Shown: positions 50,329 to 64,000 of the stretch, piece after piece
Position numbering within the stretch: the first letter of the stretch is position 1
Layout of the letters: every line of letters starts with the position of its first letter
Assembly (NCBI RefSeq): GCF_021391495.1
Contig: NZ_CP090063.1
Location: forward strand, 3,038,001 to 3,102,000
Direction: 5' to 3'
Length of the DNA: 64,000 bases
From: Amycolatopsis acidiphila
GTDB lineage: Bacteria; Actinomycetota; Actinomycetes; Mycobacteriales; Pseudonocardiaceae
The notes under the pieces: generated by a model
Database searches by the model: none
Told to the model about the DNA's origin: nothing
The model's input: the letters and a program-made list of their open reading frames with translations, nothing else
Position numbers and translations under genes: made by a program

Positions 50329-51495
50329 GTGTCGCGCTGGATTCCGGGCCTGGTGCTCGCCGTGGTACTAGTCGGCGCCGGCGCGGGCATCGTGGTCTGG
50401 CGCAGCACCTCCGCGGCCGCCGGCGGGGAGCCGGTCATCACGGTGTCCCGGTCGTCCTGCGGCGAGGGCTGGACCGACCCGCGACCGGGTGCGCAGACCT
50501 TCCAGCTGCACAACACCGACGCGATCACGGCCGAGGTCGACCTGATCGACCCGGCCACCGGCACGGTCTTCGGCGAGGTCGAGGGCATCGGGTCCGGCAC
50601 GACCCGGACCATGCAGGTCGAGCTCGGCAACGGCAGCTACGCCTTCCGGTGCGCCCTCGAGGAGACCGACCCGATCACCGGCCCCAGCGCGACCGTCACC
50701 GGCGGCACCGAGCGGTCCGGCCCGGCCGTCGTGCCGGTGACCCGCAACGACCTCCTCGGCCCGCTGCGCGACTACAAGACCTACGTCGGCACGGGCCTCG
50801 ACAGCCTCATCGCCGACACCGACGCCCTCCAGAACACCGTGCACGCGCAGGACCGCGCCGGCGCCGAACGGGCCTGGCTCACCGCGCACCTGGCCTACGA
50901 ACGCCTAGGCGCCGCCTATGACGCCTTCGGTGACTCGGACGGCGCGATCAACGGCACGGCGGACGGTCTGCCCGGCGGCACCACCGACCCCGGCTTCACC
51001 GGCTTCCACCGGCTCGAGAACGGCTTGTGGCACAACGAGGACATGCCCGCGCTCGCCGCGGTCGCCGACCGGCTCGACGCCGACGTGCACACGCTGCGCG
51101 ACGGGTTCGACGACCTGCAGGTCGACCCGAACGACCTGGGCCTGCGCGCCCACGAGATCATGGAGAACACCCTGCAGTTCGAACTCACCGGGCGGGCCGA
51201 CTACGGCAGCGGCACCGGCCTCGCCACCGCGCTGGCCAACCTCGACGGCACCAGGGCCGTGCTGAACGTGCTGCGCCCGTTGCTCACCCCGCGGCTACCG
51301 CAGCTGTCCGATGTGGACAACTGGATCGACCGCACCGACAGGGCGCTGCGCGCGGCACAGCGGCCGGACGGCAGCTGGACGCCGGTCATGCTGCTGACCC
51401 GCGAGCAGCACGAGAAGATCGACGGCGACGTCAGCGGGCTGGTCGAGCGCCTGGCCCCGGTCGCCGCGATCACGGAGCCGAGGCGGGTCTCGTGA
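50329..51495 (+). CDS. efeO: Iron uptake protein EfeO
   Basis: Extracytoplasmic iron-binding partner of the EfeUOB system. The 388-residue protein has an N-terminal membrane anchor (about 5-25), a cupredoxin-like domain (about 35-130) and an imelysin/M75 domain (about 140-385) with GFHRLE at 225-230, the HxxE metal motif. GTG start after GATAGGAG. The stop overlaps efeB (GTGA). The permease gene efeU, usually first in the operon, is not present upstream. Confidence 0.92.
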   Translation: MSRWIPGLVLAVVLVGAGAGIVVWRSTSAAAGGEPVITVSRSSCGEGWTDPRPGAQTFQLHNTDAITAEVDLIDPATGTVFGEVEGIGSGTTRTMQVELGNGSYAFRCALEETDPITGPSATVTGGTERSGPAVVPVTRNDLLGPLRDYKTYVGTGLDSLIADTDALQNTVHAQDRAGAERAWLTAHLAYERLGAAYDAFGDSDGAINGTADGLPGGTTDPGFTGFHRLENGLWHNEDMPALAAVADRLDADVHTLRDGFDDLQVDPNDLGLRAHEIMENTLQFELTGRADYGSGTGLATALANLDGTRAVLNVLRPLLTPRLPQLSDVDNWIDRTDRALRAAQRPDGSWTPVMLLTREQHEKIDGDVSGLVERLAPVAAITEPRRVS

Positions 51496-52703
51496 CGCCG
51501 AACGTGGGCCGTCGCTCGTTCCTGCGCGGGGCGGTGCTCGGCGCGGGTGTCACCGCGGCCGCCGCCGGAACGGGCCTGGCCGTGGGAGCCGGATCTAAGG
51601 ACGCGTCCGCCGCGGAGAACCTGCCGTTCCACGGCACGCACCAGGCCGGCATCCTGCGCAAGCCGCCTGCGCAGTCCATTGTGGCCTCTTTCGACGTCAT
51701 CGCCGAGAACCGGGCCGAGCTGACGGATCTGTTGCGCGGCATCACCGACCGGTCCCGCATCCTCACCGCCGGCGGCACCCCGGGCGCGGTCGGGATCACC
51801 GCACCGCCCCCCGACTCCGGCGTGCTCGGGCCCACCGTGCCCGCCGACGCGCTCACCGTCACCCTCGGGGTCGGTGCGTCGCTGTTCGACGACCGGTACG
51901 CACTCGCCGACCGCAAACCCGCGAGGCTCACCGAGATGCGCACATTTCCCAACGACGCGCTCGACCCCACCCAGTGCCACGGCGACCTGAGCCTGACGCT
52001 GGCCGCCGCGAACACCGACACCGTCGTGCACGCCCTGCGCGACATCGCCCGCGCCACCCGCGGCGGCATGCAACTTCGCTGGCGCATCAACGGGTTCAGC
52101 TCTCCGCCGCGGCCCGAGGGCACCCCGCGCAACCTGATGGGGTTCAAGGACGGCATCGCCAACCCGGCCGACGACGAGCTCGACCGGCTCGTCTGGGTCT
52201 CCGGCGGCGGCGAGCCCGGCTGGACCGCCGGCGGCAGCTACCAGGTGATCCGGCTGATCCGGATGCTCGTCGAGTTCTGGGACCGGGTGTCGCTCTCGGA
52301 GCAGGAGAACATGTTCGGCCGCCGCCGCGACAGCGGGGCACCGCTGGACGGGGCGCACGAGACCGACATCCCGCAGTACGCGCAGGACCCGGTCGGCACC
52401 GTCATCCCGCTCACCAGCCACATCCGCCGCGCCAACCCGCGCACCGCGGAGACCGACGCCAGCCGGATCCTGCGCCGGGCCTGCAACTACGACCGCGGCG
52501 TGGACAGCAACGGCAACCTCGACATGGGCCTGGTCTTCACCTGCTACCAGCAGGACATCGCGCGGCAGTTCGAAGCCGTGCAGACCCGGCTGGCCGACGA
52601 GCCGCTCGTGGACTACATCTCGCCGTTCGGCGGCGGGTACTTCTTCGCACTGCCCGGCGTCGCCGGGCCGACCGACTTCTTCGGCCGGGCCTTGCTGGCC
52701 TGA
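51492..52703 (+). CDS. efeB: Dyp-type peroxidase EfeB (Tat substrate)
   Basis: Heme peroxidase exported by Tat; in EfeUOB it helps oxidise iron or take it from heme. The 403-residue product has the twin-arginine signal RRSFLRG at 7-13. The Dyp motif GFKDG is at 217-221 with catalytic Asp220, and the heme ligand His310 stands in [10 protein letters not shown]. The C-terminal [14 protein letters not shown] is family-typical. GTG start overlapping efeO. Confidence 0.94.
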   Translation: MTPNVGRRSFLRGAVLGAGVTAAAAGTGLAVGAGSKDASAAENLPFHGTHQAGILRKPPAQSIVASFDVIAENRAELTDLLRGITDRSRILTAGGTPGAVGITAPPPDSGVLGPTVPADALTVTLGVGASLFDDRYALADRKPARLTEMRTFPNDALDPTQCHGDLSLTLAAANTDTVVHALRDIARATRGGMQLRWRINGFSSPPRPEGTPRNLMGFKDGIANPADDELDRLVWVSGGGEPGWTAGGSYQVIRLIRMLVEFWDRVSLSEQENMFGRRRDSGAPLDGAHETDIPQYAQDPVGTVIPLTSHIRRANPRTAETDASRILRRACNYDRGVDSNGNLDMGLVFTCYQQDIARQFEAVQTRLADEPLVDYISPFGGGYFFALPGVAGPTDFFGRALLA

Positions 52704-52742
52704 CCGGAGGGAACCGTTCCCCACCACAAGCAGGAGGACACT

Positions 52743-54386
52743 GTGGACAGAGCTTCCGGCAGATGGCGCCGTAAGCGAACGCTCTTCGGCGGCGGCGCGC
52801 TGGTCGTCGCGGCCGGGGTGGCCGTCGCGGTCACCACGGCCGTCGGCGGCGCCGACGCGCAGCCGCTGCAGCCGTTGCACGCCGAGGGGTTGCACACCTC
52901 GACGCCCATCAAGCACGTCGTGGTGATCTTCGGCGAGAACGTCTCCTACGACCACTACTTCGGCACCTATCCCAACGCGGCCAACACCGACGGGACCAAG
53001 TTCGTCGCCGCCAACGGCACCCCGAAGGCGGACGGGCTCACCCCGCAGCTGCTCAAGGACAACCCCAACGCCTACGACCCCAAGCGGCTGTCCCCGAGCC
53101 AGGCGCTGACCTGCGACCAGAACCACTCCTACGGTGCTGAGCAGAAGGCGTTCGACGGCGGCAGGATGGACAAGTTCGTCGAGAACACCGAGACGGACAA
53201 GTGCACCGGCCAGCCGATCCTGTTCGGCGAGCCCGGCCTGGTGATGGACTACTACGACGGCAACACCGTCACCGGCCTGTGGAACTACGCGCAGAACTAC
53301 GCGATGAGCGACAACTCCTACAACACGGTGTTCGGCCCGTCCACCCCCGGTGCCATCAACCTGATCTCGGGCCAGACCGGCGGCGGCGTCCCGGTCGACC
53401 CGGTCACCCACGACGAGGTCAAGGACAGCTCGGTCGTGGTGTCGCCGGACGCCCGCGGCGTGGGCACGGTGATCGGCGACCCGGACCCGGCGTTCGACGA
53501 CTGCTCGGACAAGAACCACACGGCCAGCACGAACCTGCTGGCCATGCACGGCCAGAACGTCGGTGACCTGCTCAACCAGCAGGGCGTCACCTGGGGCTGG
53601 TTCCAGGGCGGCTTCCGGCCGACCGGCTCCGCCAACGGTTACGCGGTGTGCGGCCAGACGCACAACAACGTCGGCGGCATCCCGGTCACCGACTACAGCC
53701 CGCACCACCAGCCGTTCCAGTACTACCAGTCGACGGCGAACGAGAAGCACCTGCCGCCGACCTCGGTGGCCGCGATCGGGCAGACCGACCAGGCCAACCA
53801 CCAGTACGACATCACCGACTTCGACGCGGCGCTGCAGGCCGGGAACATGCCCGCGGTGAGCTTCCTCAAGGCCCCGGCCTACCAGGACGCGCACGCGGCG
53901 AACTCCGACCCGCTGGACGAGCAGCAGTTCGTGGTGAGCGAGATCGACAAGATCCAGCACTCCAAGGACTGGGACTCCACGGCGATCGTACTGGCCTACG
54001 ACGACTCCGACGGCTGGTACGACCACGCCGACTCGAAGATCGTCAACGGCTCGCAGGACGCCACGCAGGACTCGGCGGTCTGCACGGGCGAGAAGACCCA
54101 GCTGGGCGCCACGGCCGACCGCTGTGGCTACGGCCCGCGCCTGCCGCTGCTGGTGATCTCGCCCTTCAGCAAGACGAACTTCGTCGACCACACCCGCACC
54201 GACCAGACCTCGGTCCTGCAGTTCATCGAGGACAACTGGTCGGCAGGGCGGATCGGCGGCTCGTCGTTCGACAGCCGCGCGGGTGGGCTGTGGAACATGC
54301 TGGACTTCCACGGGCGTCCCGCGCCCGCGGTACAGCTGGACCCGAAGACCGGCGCCGTCGTGAACGACGGGCACGGCCACCACTGA
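52743..54386 (+). CDS. Secreted phosphoesterase (phospholipase C / acid phosphatase family)
   Basis: A 547-residue exported protein with a basic N-terminus and signal segment (about 12-38). HVVVIFGENVSYDHYFGTYPNAAN is the phosphoesterase (PF04185) metal and nucleophile motif seen in PlcA/PlcC and AcpA-type enzymes; YDDSDGWYDHAD and LLVISPFSKTNFVDHTRTDQTSVLQFIEDNW are later family blocks. The substrate could be phospholipid or phosphate monoester. GTG start with AGGAGGA upstream. A strong terminator follows. It probably has its own promoter or trails efeB by 39 bp. Confidence 0.92.
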   Translation: MDRASGRWRRKRTLFGGGALVVAAGVAVAVTTAVGGADAQPLQPLHAEGLHTSTPIKHVVVIFGENVSYDHYFGTYPNAANTDGTKFVAANGTPKADGLTPQLLKDNPNAYDPKRLSPSQALTCDQNHSYGAEQKAFDGGRMDKFVENTETDKCTGQPILFGEPGLVMDYYDGNTVTGLWNYAQNYAMSDNSYNTVFGPSTPGAINLISGQTGGGVPVDPVTHDEVKDSSVVVSPDARGVGTVIGDPDPAFDDCSDKNHTASTNLLAMHGQNVGDLLNQQGVTWGWFQGGFRPTGSANGYAVCGQTHNNVGGIPVTDYSPHHQPFQYYQSTANEKHLPPTSVAAIGQTDQANHQYDITDFDAALQAGNMPAVSFLKAPAYQDAHAANSDPLDEQQFVVSEIDKIQHSKDWDSTAIVLAYDDSDGWYDHADSKIVNGSQDATQDSAVCTGEKTQLGATADRCGYGPRLPLLVISPFSKTNFVDHTRTDQTSVLQFIEDNWSAGRIGGSSFDSRAGGLWNMLDFHGRPAPAVQLDPKTGAVVNDGHGHH

Positions 54387-54402
54387 CCGGGCTCGCGCAC
54401 GG

Positions 54403-54440
54403 AAGCGCCCTCTCACCGTTCCCGGTGGGAGGGCGCTTTT
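54403..54440 (+). terminator. Intrinsic terminator after the phosphoesterase gene
   Basis: AAGCGCCCTCTCACCG pairs with CGGTGGGAGGGCGCTT (one U-G pair) over the loop TTCC and runs into TTTT. Well-formed rho-independent terminator on the plus strand. Confidence 0.88.
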
Positions 54441-54458
54441 CCTTGTGCCGCAAGAAGA

Positions 54459-54488
54459 AAGGCGCCGCGGGTTGCCCCGCGGCGCCTT
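54459..54488 (-). terminator. Intrinsic terminator of acnA
   Basis: AAGGCGCCGCGGG and CCCGCGGCGCCTT form a perfect 13-bp stem with a 4-nt loop; read on the minus strand it is followed by TTTCTTCTT. It stands 18 bp after the acnA stop. Confidence 0.88.
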
Positions 54489-54505
54489 CGGCGGTACCTG
54501 AATGA

Positions 54506-59369
<4,864 letters not shown>

Positions 59370-59515
59370 CGGCAGCTCCTTTTTTCCGGGATCCCGGTCG
59401 TGGGACGCCGAATCGGCTGAAAAGGGTCCCCCGGACGGGGAATTGTTGCAGACGAGAGTGAAGTTTCTGGTGGTGCGTCTGATACATCTGTGACGCGAGT
59501 GTGGGGAGTTGTGTC

Positions 59516-60871
59516 TTGAGCCGGAGGTGGCGTGCGTTGCGAAGGACGAGACGTGAGCGCGTGTCCCGCTGGGCGACCGTCGGCGCCCTGACGCTGGCCG
59601 CCGTGTTCGGCGTCGCCGGCACCGCCGCCGCCGTGCCGCCCCCGCCGCCCAACCCCAGCGACTCCGAGATCAGCTCGGGCCAGGCGCAGGCCAACGCCAA
59701 GGCGGGCGAGGTCGGCCAGCTGACCAACCAGCTCGCCGAGGCCGAGACCCGGCTCGCGGACCTGCAGGACCAGGTCGAGCTGAAGATGGAGGAGGCCAAC
59801 AAGGCACTCGTCGACCAGCAGACCGCCGAGGACGCGGCGAGCCAGGCCCAGGCCGACGCGGACGCCGCGCGCCGGGAGTCCGACGCCGCGGCCGAGCAGA
59901 TCGAGGCCGCCCGGCAACAGCTCGACGGGTTCATCGCGGGCAGCTACCAGCAGGGCAGCACGATGGGCTCGATCTCGGCCTACCTCGGCTCGACCAGCCC
60001 GCAGGACCTGCTCGCCCGCGCGCAGCTGCTGTCCTCGGTCAGCGGCAGCCAGCTCAACGGGCTGCAGCTGATGGAGCAGGCGCAGACCGAGAAGTCCAAC
60101 AAGGACGCGGCCGCGCGCGCCGCACTTGAGGTCGCGCAGCAGAAGCAGGCCGCCGCCGAGCGGGCGAGGCGCACCGCCGACGCGGCGCAGTCCGCCGCGG
60201 TGCAGGCGCAGCAGGGGCAGGCGGCGCAGACCGCGACCCTGGAGGCGAGCAAGAACAGCGTCGAGCAGCAGCTCTACACCGCGCAGCAACGGGTCGCGGG
60301 CCTGCAGGGCCAGCGCCAGCGCTACCAGGACTGGCTGGCGCAGAAGCAGCGTGAGGACGACGAGCGGGCCCGGCAGGCGGCGCTCGCCGCGGGCAAGGGT
60401 GGTTCCGGCGGCGGTGGCGGTGGGGCGGTCCGGCCCGTCACGGGCTCGGCGTCGGCGGTCGTCGAGCGGGCCGTGGCACGCGCGATGTCCCAGCTCGGCA
60501 TGCCCTACGCGTGGGGCGGCGGCAACGCCGGCGGGCCCACCCGCGGCATCCACGACGGTGGGGTGGCGGACGCCTACGGCGACTACCGCAAGATCGGGTT
60601 CGACTGCTCGGGCCTGATGATCTACGCCTACGGCGGCGCCGTGTCGCTGCCGCACTACAGCGGCTACCAGTACGACGCCGGGCGCAAGGTGCCGCTGTCG
60701 CAGATGCGCCGCGGGGACCTGCTGTTCTGGGGCCGCAGCGGCATCCACCACGTGGCGATGTACCTCGGCGCCGGGATGATGATCGAAGCGCCGGAGTCCG
60801 GCATGGTGGTGCGGGTGACGCCTGTGCGCTACGGCGACATCCTGCCCTACGCGACCCGGCTGGTGGGTTAG
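59516..60871 (+). CDS. NlpC/P60 peptidoglycan endopeptidase, RipA-like
   Basis: Exported D,L-endopeptidase that cuts peptidoglycan stems, as RipA does in daughter-cell separation. The 451-residue protein has a signal peptide (about 15-43), a long coiled coil (about 50-285, rich in Ala, Gln and Glu), a Gly-rich hinge, and the NlpC/P60 domain (about 315-450) with Cys364 in GFDCSGLMIYAYGG and His411/412 in GIHHVAMYLG. TTG 59516 is preceded by GGGAG with 8-nt spacing; GTG 59501 is an alternative. It is followed by moxR and DUF58 genes, as in mycobacteria. Confidence 0.93.
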   Translation: MSRRWRALRRTRRERVSRWATVGALTLAAVFGVAGTAAAVPPPPPNPSDSEISSGQAQANAKAGEVGQLTNQLAEAETRLADLQDQVELKMEEANKALVDQQTAEDAASQAQADADAARRESDAAAEQIEAARQQLDGFIAGSYQQGSTMGSISAYLGSTSPQDLLARAQLLSSVSGSQLNGLQLMEQAQTEKSNKDAAARAALEVAQQKQAAAERARRTADAAQSAAVQAQQGQAAQTATLEASKNSVEQQLYTAQQRVAGLQGQRQRYQDWLAQKQREDDERARQAALAAGKGGSGGGGGGAVRPVTGSASAVVERAVARAMSQLGMPYAWGGGNAGGPTRGIHDGGVADAYGDYRKIGFDCSGLMIYAYGGAVSLPHYSGYQYDAGRKVPLSQMRRGDLLFWGRSGIHHVAMYLGAGMMIEAPESGMVVRVTPVRYGDILPYATRLVG

Positions 60872-60890
60872 CACTCGGGCCGTAGGTCGG

Positions 60891-61535
60891 TCAGGCCGGG
60901 CGCCGCGCAGCGAGCAGCACCTGCGGGCGCAGCGACGGCGGCTGCGCGGGCAGCCGCAGCTCGGCGACCACCTCGAGACCGGCGTCGACCAGCATCCCGG
61001 TCAGCTCCGAGGGCCGGTACAGGTGGGTCGTCCAGGACACCGGCAGGCCGCCGTACCCCTCGGTCCGCAGCACGTCGCCGTCGCCGACGTGCGCGCCGAC
61101 CAGCGCCTGACCGCCGGGGACGAGCGCCTCGGCGAAGGTCCGCAGCACGCCGGGCAGCGCCTCCCGCGGGAGGTTGAACAGCGACCACCAGCCGAGCACG
61201 CCGCCGAGCGAGGCCGGCGCGAGGTCGAGCTCGGTCGCCGAGGCGACGGAGAACCGCAGGCCGGGGTATTGCCGGTGGGCGTGCTCGACCATGCGCGGCG
61301 ACAGGTCGACGCCCGAGGCGTCCAGACCGAGCTCGGTGAGGTGGGCGGTGACGGTGCCGGGGCCGCAGCCGACGTCCAGGACCGGGCCGAGCCCGCGGAC
61401 GGACTCGGCGAACGCGGCGAGCACGGCCCGTAGCCACGGCTCCGCCTCCAACCGGCCCATGGCGAGCTCCACGTAGGCATCGGCGACCCGGTCGTAGGAC
61501 TCGCGGACCGTCTCGAGGTCGGAGGGCTGTTGCAC
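60891..61535 (-). CDS. Class I SAM-dependent methyltransferase
   Basis: A 214-residue methyltransferase: VLDVGCGPGTVTAHLTELG is SAM motif I, GVDLSPRMVEHA motif II, and ALVPGGQALVG the post-II strand. RESYDRVADAYVELAM at the N-terminus is typical of Methyltransf_25-type proteins. It lies convergent with the NlpC/P60 gene and divergent from the mobA-like gene. The substrate is unknown. Confidence 0.88.
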   Translation of the reverse strand: MQQPSDLETVRESYDRVADAYVELAMGRLEAEPWLRAVLAAFAESVRGLGPVLDVGCGPGTVTAHLTELGLDASGVDLSPRMVEHAHRQYPGLRFSVASATELDLAPASLGGVLGWWSLFNLPREALPGVLRTFAEALVPGGQALVGAHVGDGDVLRTEGYGGLPVSWTTHLYRPSELTGMLVDAGLEVVAELRLPAQPPSLRPQVLLAARRPA

Positions 61536-61613
61536 GCGGGCATCCTACGCACGGTGCGGGAGGCACGGCCGAGCCCGCCGCCGCCCTCGACGGACGCGCC
61601 AGCGCGGCACCCC

Positions 61614-61619
61614 TAGTCT
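61614..61619 (+). promoter_or_regulatory. -10 element of the mobA-like gene
   Basis: TAGTCT ends 7 nt before the GTG at 61627, another leaderless start. Confidence 0.5.
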
Positions 61620-61626
61620 CGGGGGC

Positions 61627-62175
61627 GTGTGTGACTTCGCCGGGATCGTGCTCGCCGGCGGCGCCGCGCGCCGGCTGTCCGGGGTGGACAAGCCGATGCT
61701 CGAGGTCGGCGGGAAGCCCCTGTTGCGACGTGCCGTCGACGCGCTCGCTGGGGCCGGCCCGGTGGTCGTGGTCGGGCCCGAACGGGCCGGGATCCCCGGC
61801 GTCCGCTGGACCCGCGAGGAGCCGCCCGGCGGGGGACCGGTGGCCGCGCTCGCGGCCGGGCTCGCGGTGCTCGGGGAACCGGAGCTGGTGGCTGTGCTCG
61901 CCGGTGACCTCGCCGCCGTGCGAGCGTCCACAGTGGACCGACTGCGCGCGGCTCTCGGGGACGCCGACGGCGCCGTCCTGGTCGACGCCCAGGGCCGGCG
62001 GCAATGGCTCGTCGGTGTGTGGCGCACCGCGAAGCTGCGCGCCGTGCTGCCCGCCGAACCCGCGAACTTCCCGCTGCGCAAGGTGTTCGGCGCCCTCGGC
62101 CCGGTGCCGGTGCCGGAACTGGACGGCGAGGCCGCGGACATCGACACGCCGGAAGATCGACTACGGCATTCGTGA
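61627..62175 (+). CDS. mobA: Molybdenum cofactor guanylyltransferase-like NTP transferase
   Basis: A 182-residue nucleotidyltransferase with GIVLAGGAARRLSGVDKPMLEVGGKPLL, the nucleotide-binding start of MobA, EEPPGGGPVAALAAGL and the VLAGDLAAVRAS metal site. It would add GMP to molybdopterin to form the bis-MGD cofactor. The aspartate-rich end EAADIDTPEDRL is also family-like. No other molybdenum genes are in the window. GTG start, leaderless. Confidence 0.85.
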   Translation: MCDFAGIVLAGGAARRLSGVDKPMLEVGGKPLLRRAVDALAGAGPVVVVGPERAGIPGVRWTREEPPGGGPVAALAAGLAVLGEPELVAVLAGDLAAVRASTVDRLRAALGDADGAVLVDAQGRRQWLVGVWRTAKLRAVLPAEPANFPLRKVFGALGPVPVPELDGEAADIDTPEDRLRHS

Positions 62176-62239
62176 AGCTCACAGCCCTCACACCGCAGCT
62201 GGGATTGACTAACGATACGGTCGCACGGGAGAGGCGAAC

Positions 62240-63325
62240 GTGATCGAGGAGGGAATCGTGACCGAGCCCGGCTATGCCGACGGCACGAACGGGCAGCAGG
62301 GCACGACCCCGGCCCGCGACGGCCAGTTGCTCGAACGCACCGTGTTCGAGGTCAAGCGGGTGATCGTCGGGCAGGACAGGCTGGTCGAGCGGCTGTTGGT
62401 GGGCCTGCTGGCGAAGGGGCACCTGCTGCTGGAAGGCGTCCCCGGCGTCGCCAAGACCCTCGCGGTGGAGACGATCGCGCGCGTGGTCGGCGGCACCTTC
62501 TCGCGCGTGCAGTTCACCCCCGACCTGGTCCCGGCCGACATCCTCGGCACCCGCATCTACCGGCAGGGCAGCGAGCGGTTCGACGTCGAGCTCGGCCCGG
62601 TCGTGGCCAACTTCGTCCTCGCCGACGAGATCAACCGCGCCCCGGCCAAGGTGCAGTCGGCGATGCTCGAGGTGATGGCCGAGCGGCACGTGTCGATCGG
62701 CGGCAAGACCTTCCCGATGCCCGACCCGTTCCTGGTGCTCGCCACCCAGAACCCGATCGAGAACGAGGGCGTGTACCCGCTGCCGGAAGCGCAGCGCGAC
62801 CGGTTCCTGTTCAAGATCGTCGTCGACTACCCCTCCGCGGAGGAGGAGCGCGAGATCGTCTACCGGATGGGCGTCGCCCCGCCCGAGCCGCAGGAGGTGC
62901 TCAGCCCCGCCGAGCTGGTGCGGCTGCAGGGCGTGGCGTCGAAGGTGTTCGTGCACCACGCGCTCGTCGACTACGTCGTGCGGCTGGTGCTGACCACCCG
63001 CACCCCGGCCGAGCACGGCCTGACCGACGTCGCGGGCTGGGTGTCCTACGGCGCCTCGCCACGCGCGAGCCTCGGCATCATCGCCGGCGCGCGGGCGCTC
63101 GCGCTGGTGCGCGGCCGGGACTACGTGCTGCCGCAGGACGTCGTGGACGTGGTGCCGGATGTGCTGCGCCACCGGCTCGTGCTGTCCTACGACGCGCTGG
63201 CCGACGCCGTGCCGCTGGACCACATCATCAACCGCGTCCTGCAGACCGTGCCGCTGCCGCAGGTCTCCGCCCGCCCGCAGGCCGGTCCCGGCCAGCCGGC
63301 GCACATGGGGGCCGCGGGTTACTAG
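62240..63325 (+). CDS. MoxR-family AAA+ ATPase
   Basis: A 361-residue AAA+ chaperone of the MoxR group. Walker A GVPGVAKT is at 66-73, Walker B FVLADEINRAP has Asp129 and Glu130, and PIENEGVYPLPEAQRDRF is the sensor 1 and arginine-finger region. With DUF58 and VWA partners, MoxR proteins assemble or activate metal or surface proteins. GTG 62240 with GAGAGG 5 nt upstream; GTG 62258 is also possible. The stop overlaps the DUF58 start (TAGTG). Confidence 0.95.
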   Translation: MIEEGIVTEPGYADGTNGQQGTTPARDGQLLERTVFEVKRVIVGQDRLVERLLVGLLAKGHLLLEGVPGVAKTLAVETIARVVGGTFSRVQFTPDLVPADILGTRIYRQGSERFDVELGPVVANFVLADEINRAPAKVQSAMLEVMAERHVSIGGKTFPMPDPFLVLATQNPIENEGVYPLPEAQRDRFLFKIVVDYPSAEEEREIVYRMGVAPPEPQEVLSPAELVRLQGVASKVFVHHALVDYVVRLVLTTRTPAEHGLTDVAGWVSYGASPRASLGIIAGARALALVRGRDYVLPQDVVDVVPDVLRHRLVLSYDALADAVPLDHIINRVLQTVPLPQVSARPQAGPGQPAHMGAAGY

Positions 63326-64000
63326 TGGCTGGCGAGGACAAGGACAACCGGCCCGCGTGGGCGCCGCCGGTGCTGCGCGGCGACCGGCTGGACGCGGGAC
63401 TGCGCACGCTGGAGCTGGACGTGCGGCGCCGGCTGGACGGGCTGTTGCAGGGCAACCACCTCGGCCTGGTGCCGGGCCCCGGCTCCGAGCCGGGGGAGGC
63501 GCGACCGTACCAGCCCGGTGACGACGTCCGCCGGATGGACTGGGCGGTCACCGCGCGCACCACGGTGCCGCACATCCGCGAGACGGTCGCCGACCGCGAG
63601 CTGGAGACGTGGGTGGCCGCGGACCTGTCGGCGAGCCTCGACTTCGGCACCGCGCTGTGCGAGAAGCGGGACCTGGCGTTGTGCGCCGTCGCGGCGATCG
63701 CCCACCTGACCGGTGGCGGCGGGAACCGCCTCGGCGCGGTGCTGTCGAACGGCGCCGAGACCGTGCGGGTGCCCGCCCGCGGCGGCCGCGCGCACGTCCG
63801 CGGTGTGCTGCGCAAGTTCGCCGAGCTGCCCCGTGCCACCGAGGGCACCCGCGGTGACCTCGCGGCCCTCATCGAACAGCTCCGCCGGCCGCCGCGGCGG
63901 CGCGGGCTGGCCGTCGTGGTGTCGGACTTCCTCGGCGGGCTGGACTGGCAGCGGCCGCTGCGCGGGCTGTCGGCACGGCACGAGCTGATCGCCGTCGAGG
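63325..64000 (+). CDS. DUF58 protein, partner of MoxR, 3' end beyond the window
   Basis: The frame stays open from GTG 63325 to the end of the window (225 codons). It reads MAGEDKDNRPAWAPPVLRG at the start, then RPYQPGDDVRRMDWAVTART, the DUF58 signature, then WVAADLSASLDFG with a MIDAS-like DxSxS pattern of VWA folds. It is coupled to moxR by TAGTG. DUF58 proteins work with MoxR; Rv1480 is the mycobacterial counterpart. The remaining C-terminus is outside the window. Confidence 0.9.
   Translation, partial: MAGEDKDNRPAWAPPVLRGDRLDAGLRTLELDVRRRLDGLLQGNHLGLVPGPGSEPGEARPYQPGDDVRRMDWAVTARTTVPHIRETVADRELETWVAADLSASLDFGTALCEKRDLALCAVAAIAHLTGGGGNRLGAVLSNGAETVRVPARGGRAHVRGVLRKFAELPRATEGTRGDLAALIEQLRRPPRRRGLAVVVSDFLGGLDWQRPLRGLSARHELIAVE

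Noticed and set aside
59370..59515. ydaO (c-di-AMP) riboswitch before the NlpC/P60 gene
   Set aside because: Such switches often precede RipA-like genes in actinobacteria, but the conserved core is not recognisable in these 146 bases.

Overview
The window comes from a high-GC actinobacterium. Codons end almost always in G or C, GTG starts are common, and many starts lie 6-7 nt after a TAnnnT element, as in leaderless transcripts. Several blocks keep the mycobacterial gene order: a PaaI-like thioesterase with polA and rpsA; pgsA-like, gcvH, garA, ftsR, bifunctional nuclease and MerR; a CBS membrane protein pair; acnA with a RipA-like hydrolase, moxR and DUF58. Ergothioneine genes, F420-type enzymes and a mycothiol-era DinB-like protein fit Pseudonocardiaceae, for example an Amycolatopsis-like organism. 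The species cannot be named from the sequence alone.

Layout. 1-2.6 kb: end of a branched-chain amino acid ABC operon (livM partial, livG, livF). 2.6-14.2 kb: thioesterase, polA and rpsA, with an accessory block between them (AraC, VOC, Rossmann protein, a TetR/YhgE/degenerate-ATPase operon, acetyltransferase, methyltransferase). 14.3-24.6 kb: regulators and catabolism. This part holds a TetR/FolP2 pair, an IclR divergon with acetaldehyde dehydrogenase and 4-hydroxy-2-oxovalerate aldolase, a TetR divergon with a DUF2236 oxygenase and an F420-type oxidoreductase, and an MFS transporter coupled to a PLP enzyme. 24.7-30 kb: rpmG, an ankyrin protein, siroheme synthase, a hydrolase, a dienoyl-CoA isomerase-like crotonase and an acyl-CoA ligase. 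30-35.8 kb: two related lipoproteins, then the pgsA-gcvH-garA-ftsR-bfn-merR block. It ends in a tandem glycine riboswitch with its own terminator but no glycine gene behind it.

35.8-44.6 kb: a SnoaL/XRE divergon, a repeat-rich membrane protein, two CBS membrane proteins, a 1-kb intergenic region with a tandem array of palindromes in front of a TetR gene, and duplicated gene ends after that gene. 44-54.4 kb: acnR, the ergothioneine operon egtABCD, a deazaflavin nitroreductase-like gene, efeO-efeB without efeU in the window, and a secreted phosphoesterase. 54.5-64 kb: acnA, two membrane proteins, a NlpC/P60 hydrolase, a methyltransferase, a MobA-like protein, moxR and the start of a DUF58 protein.

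The strongest unusual signals are the orphan glycine riboswitch (35587-35820), the ~33-bp palindrome array (42625-43173), AcnR-type boxes at both acnR and acnA although the two genes are 9 kb apart, the loss of one regulatory threonine in the GarA homolog, and an ABC-ATPase-like protein with a destroyed Walker A motif next to a YhgE exporter. Gene functions are assigned from recognised protein families; no database search was run.
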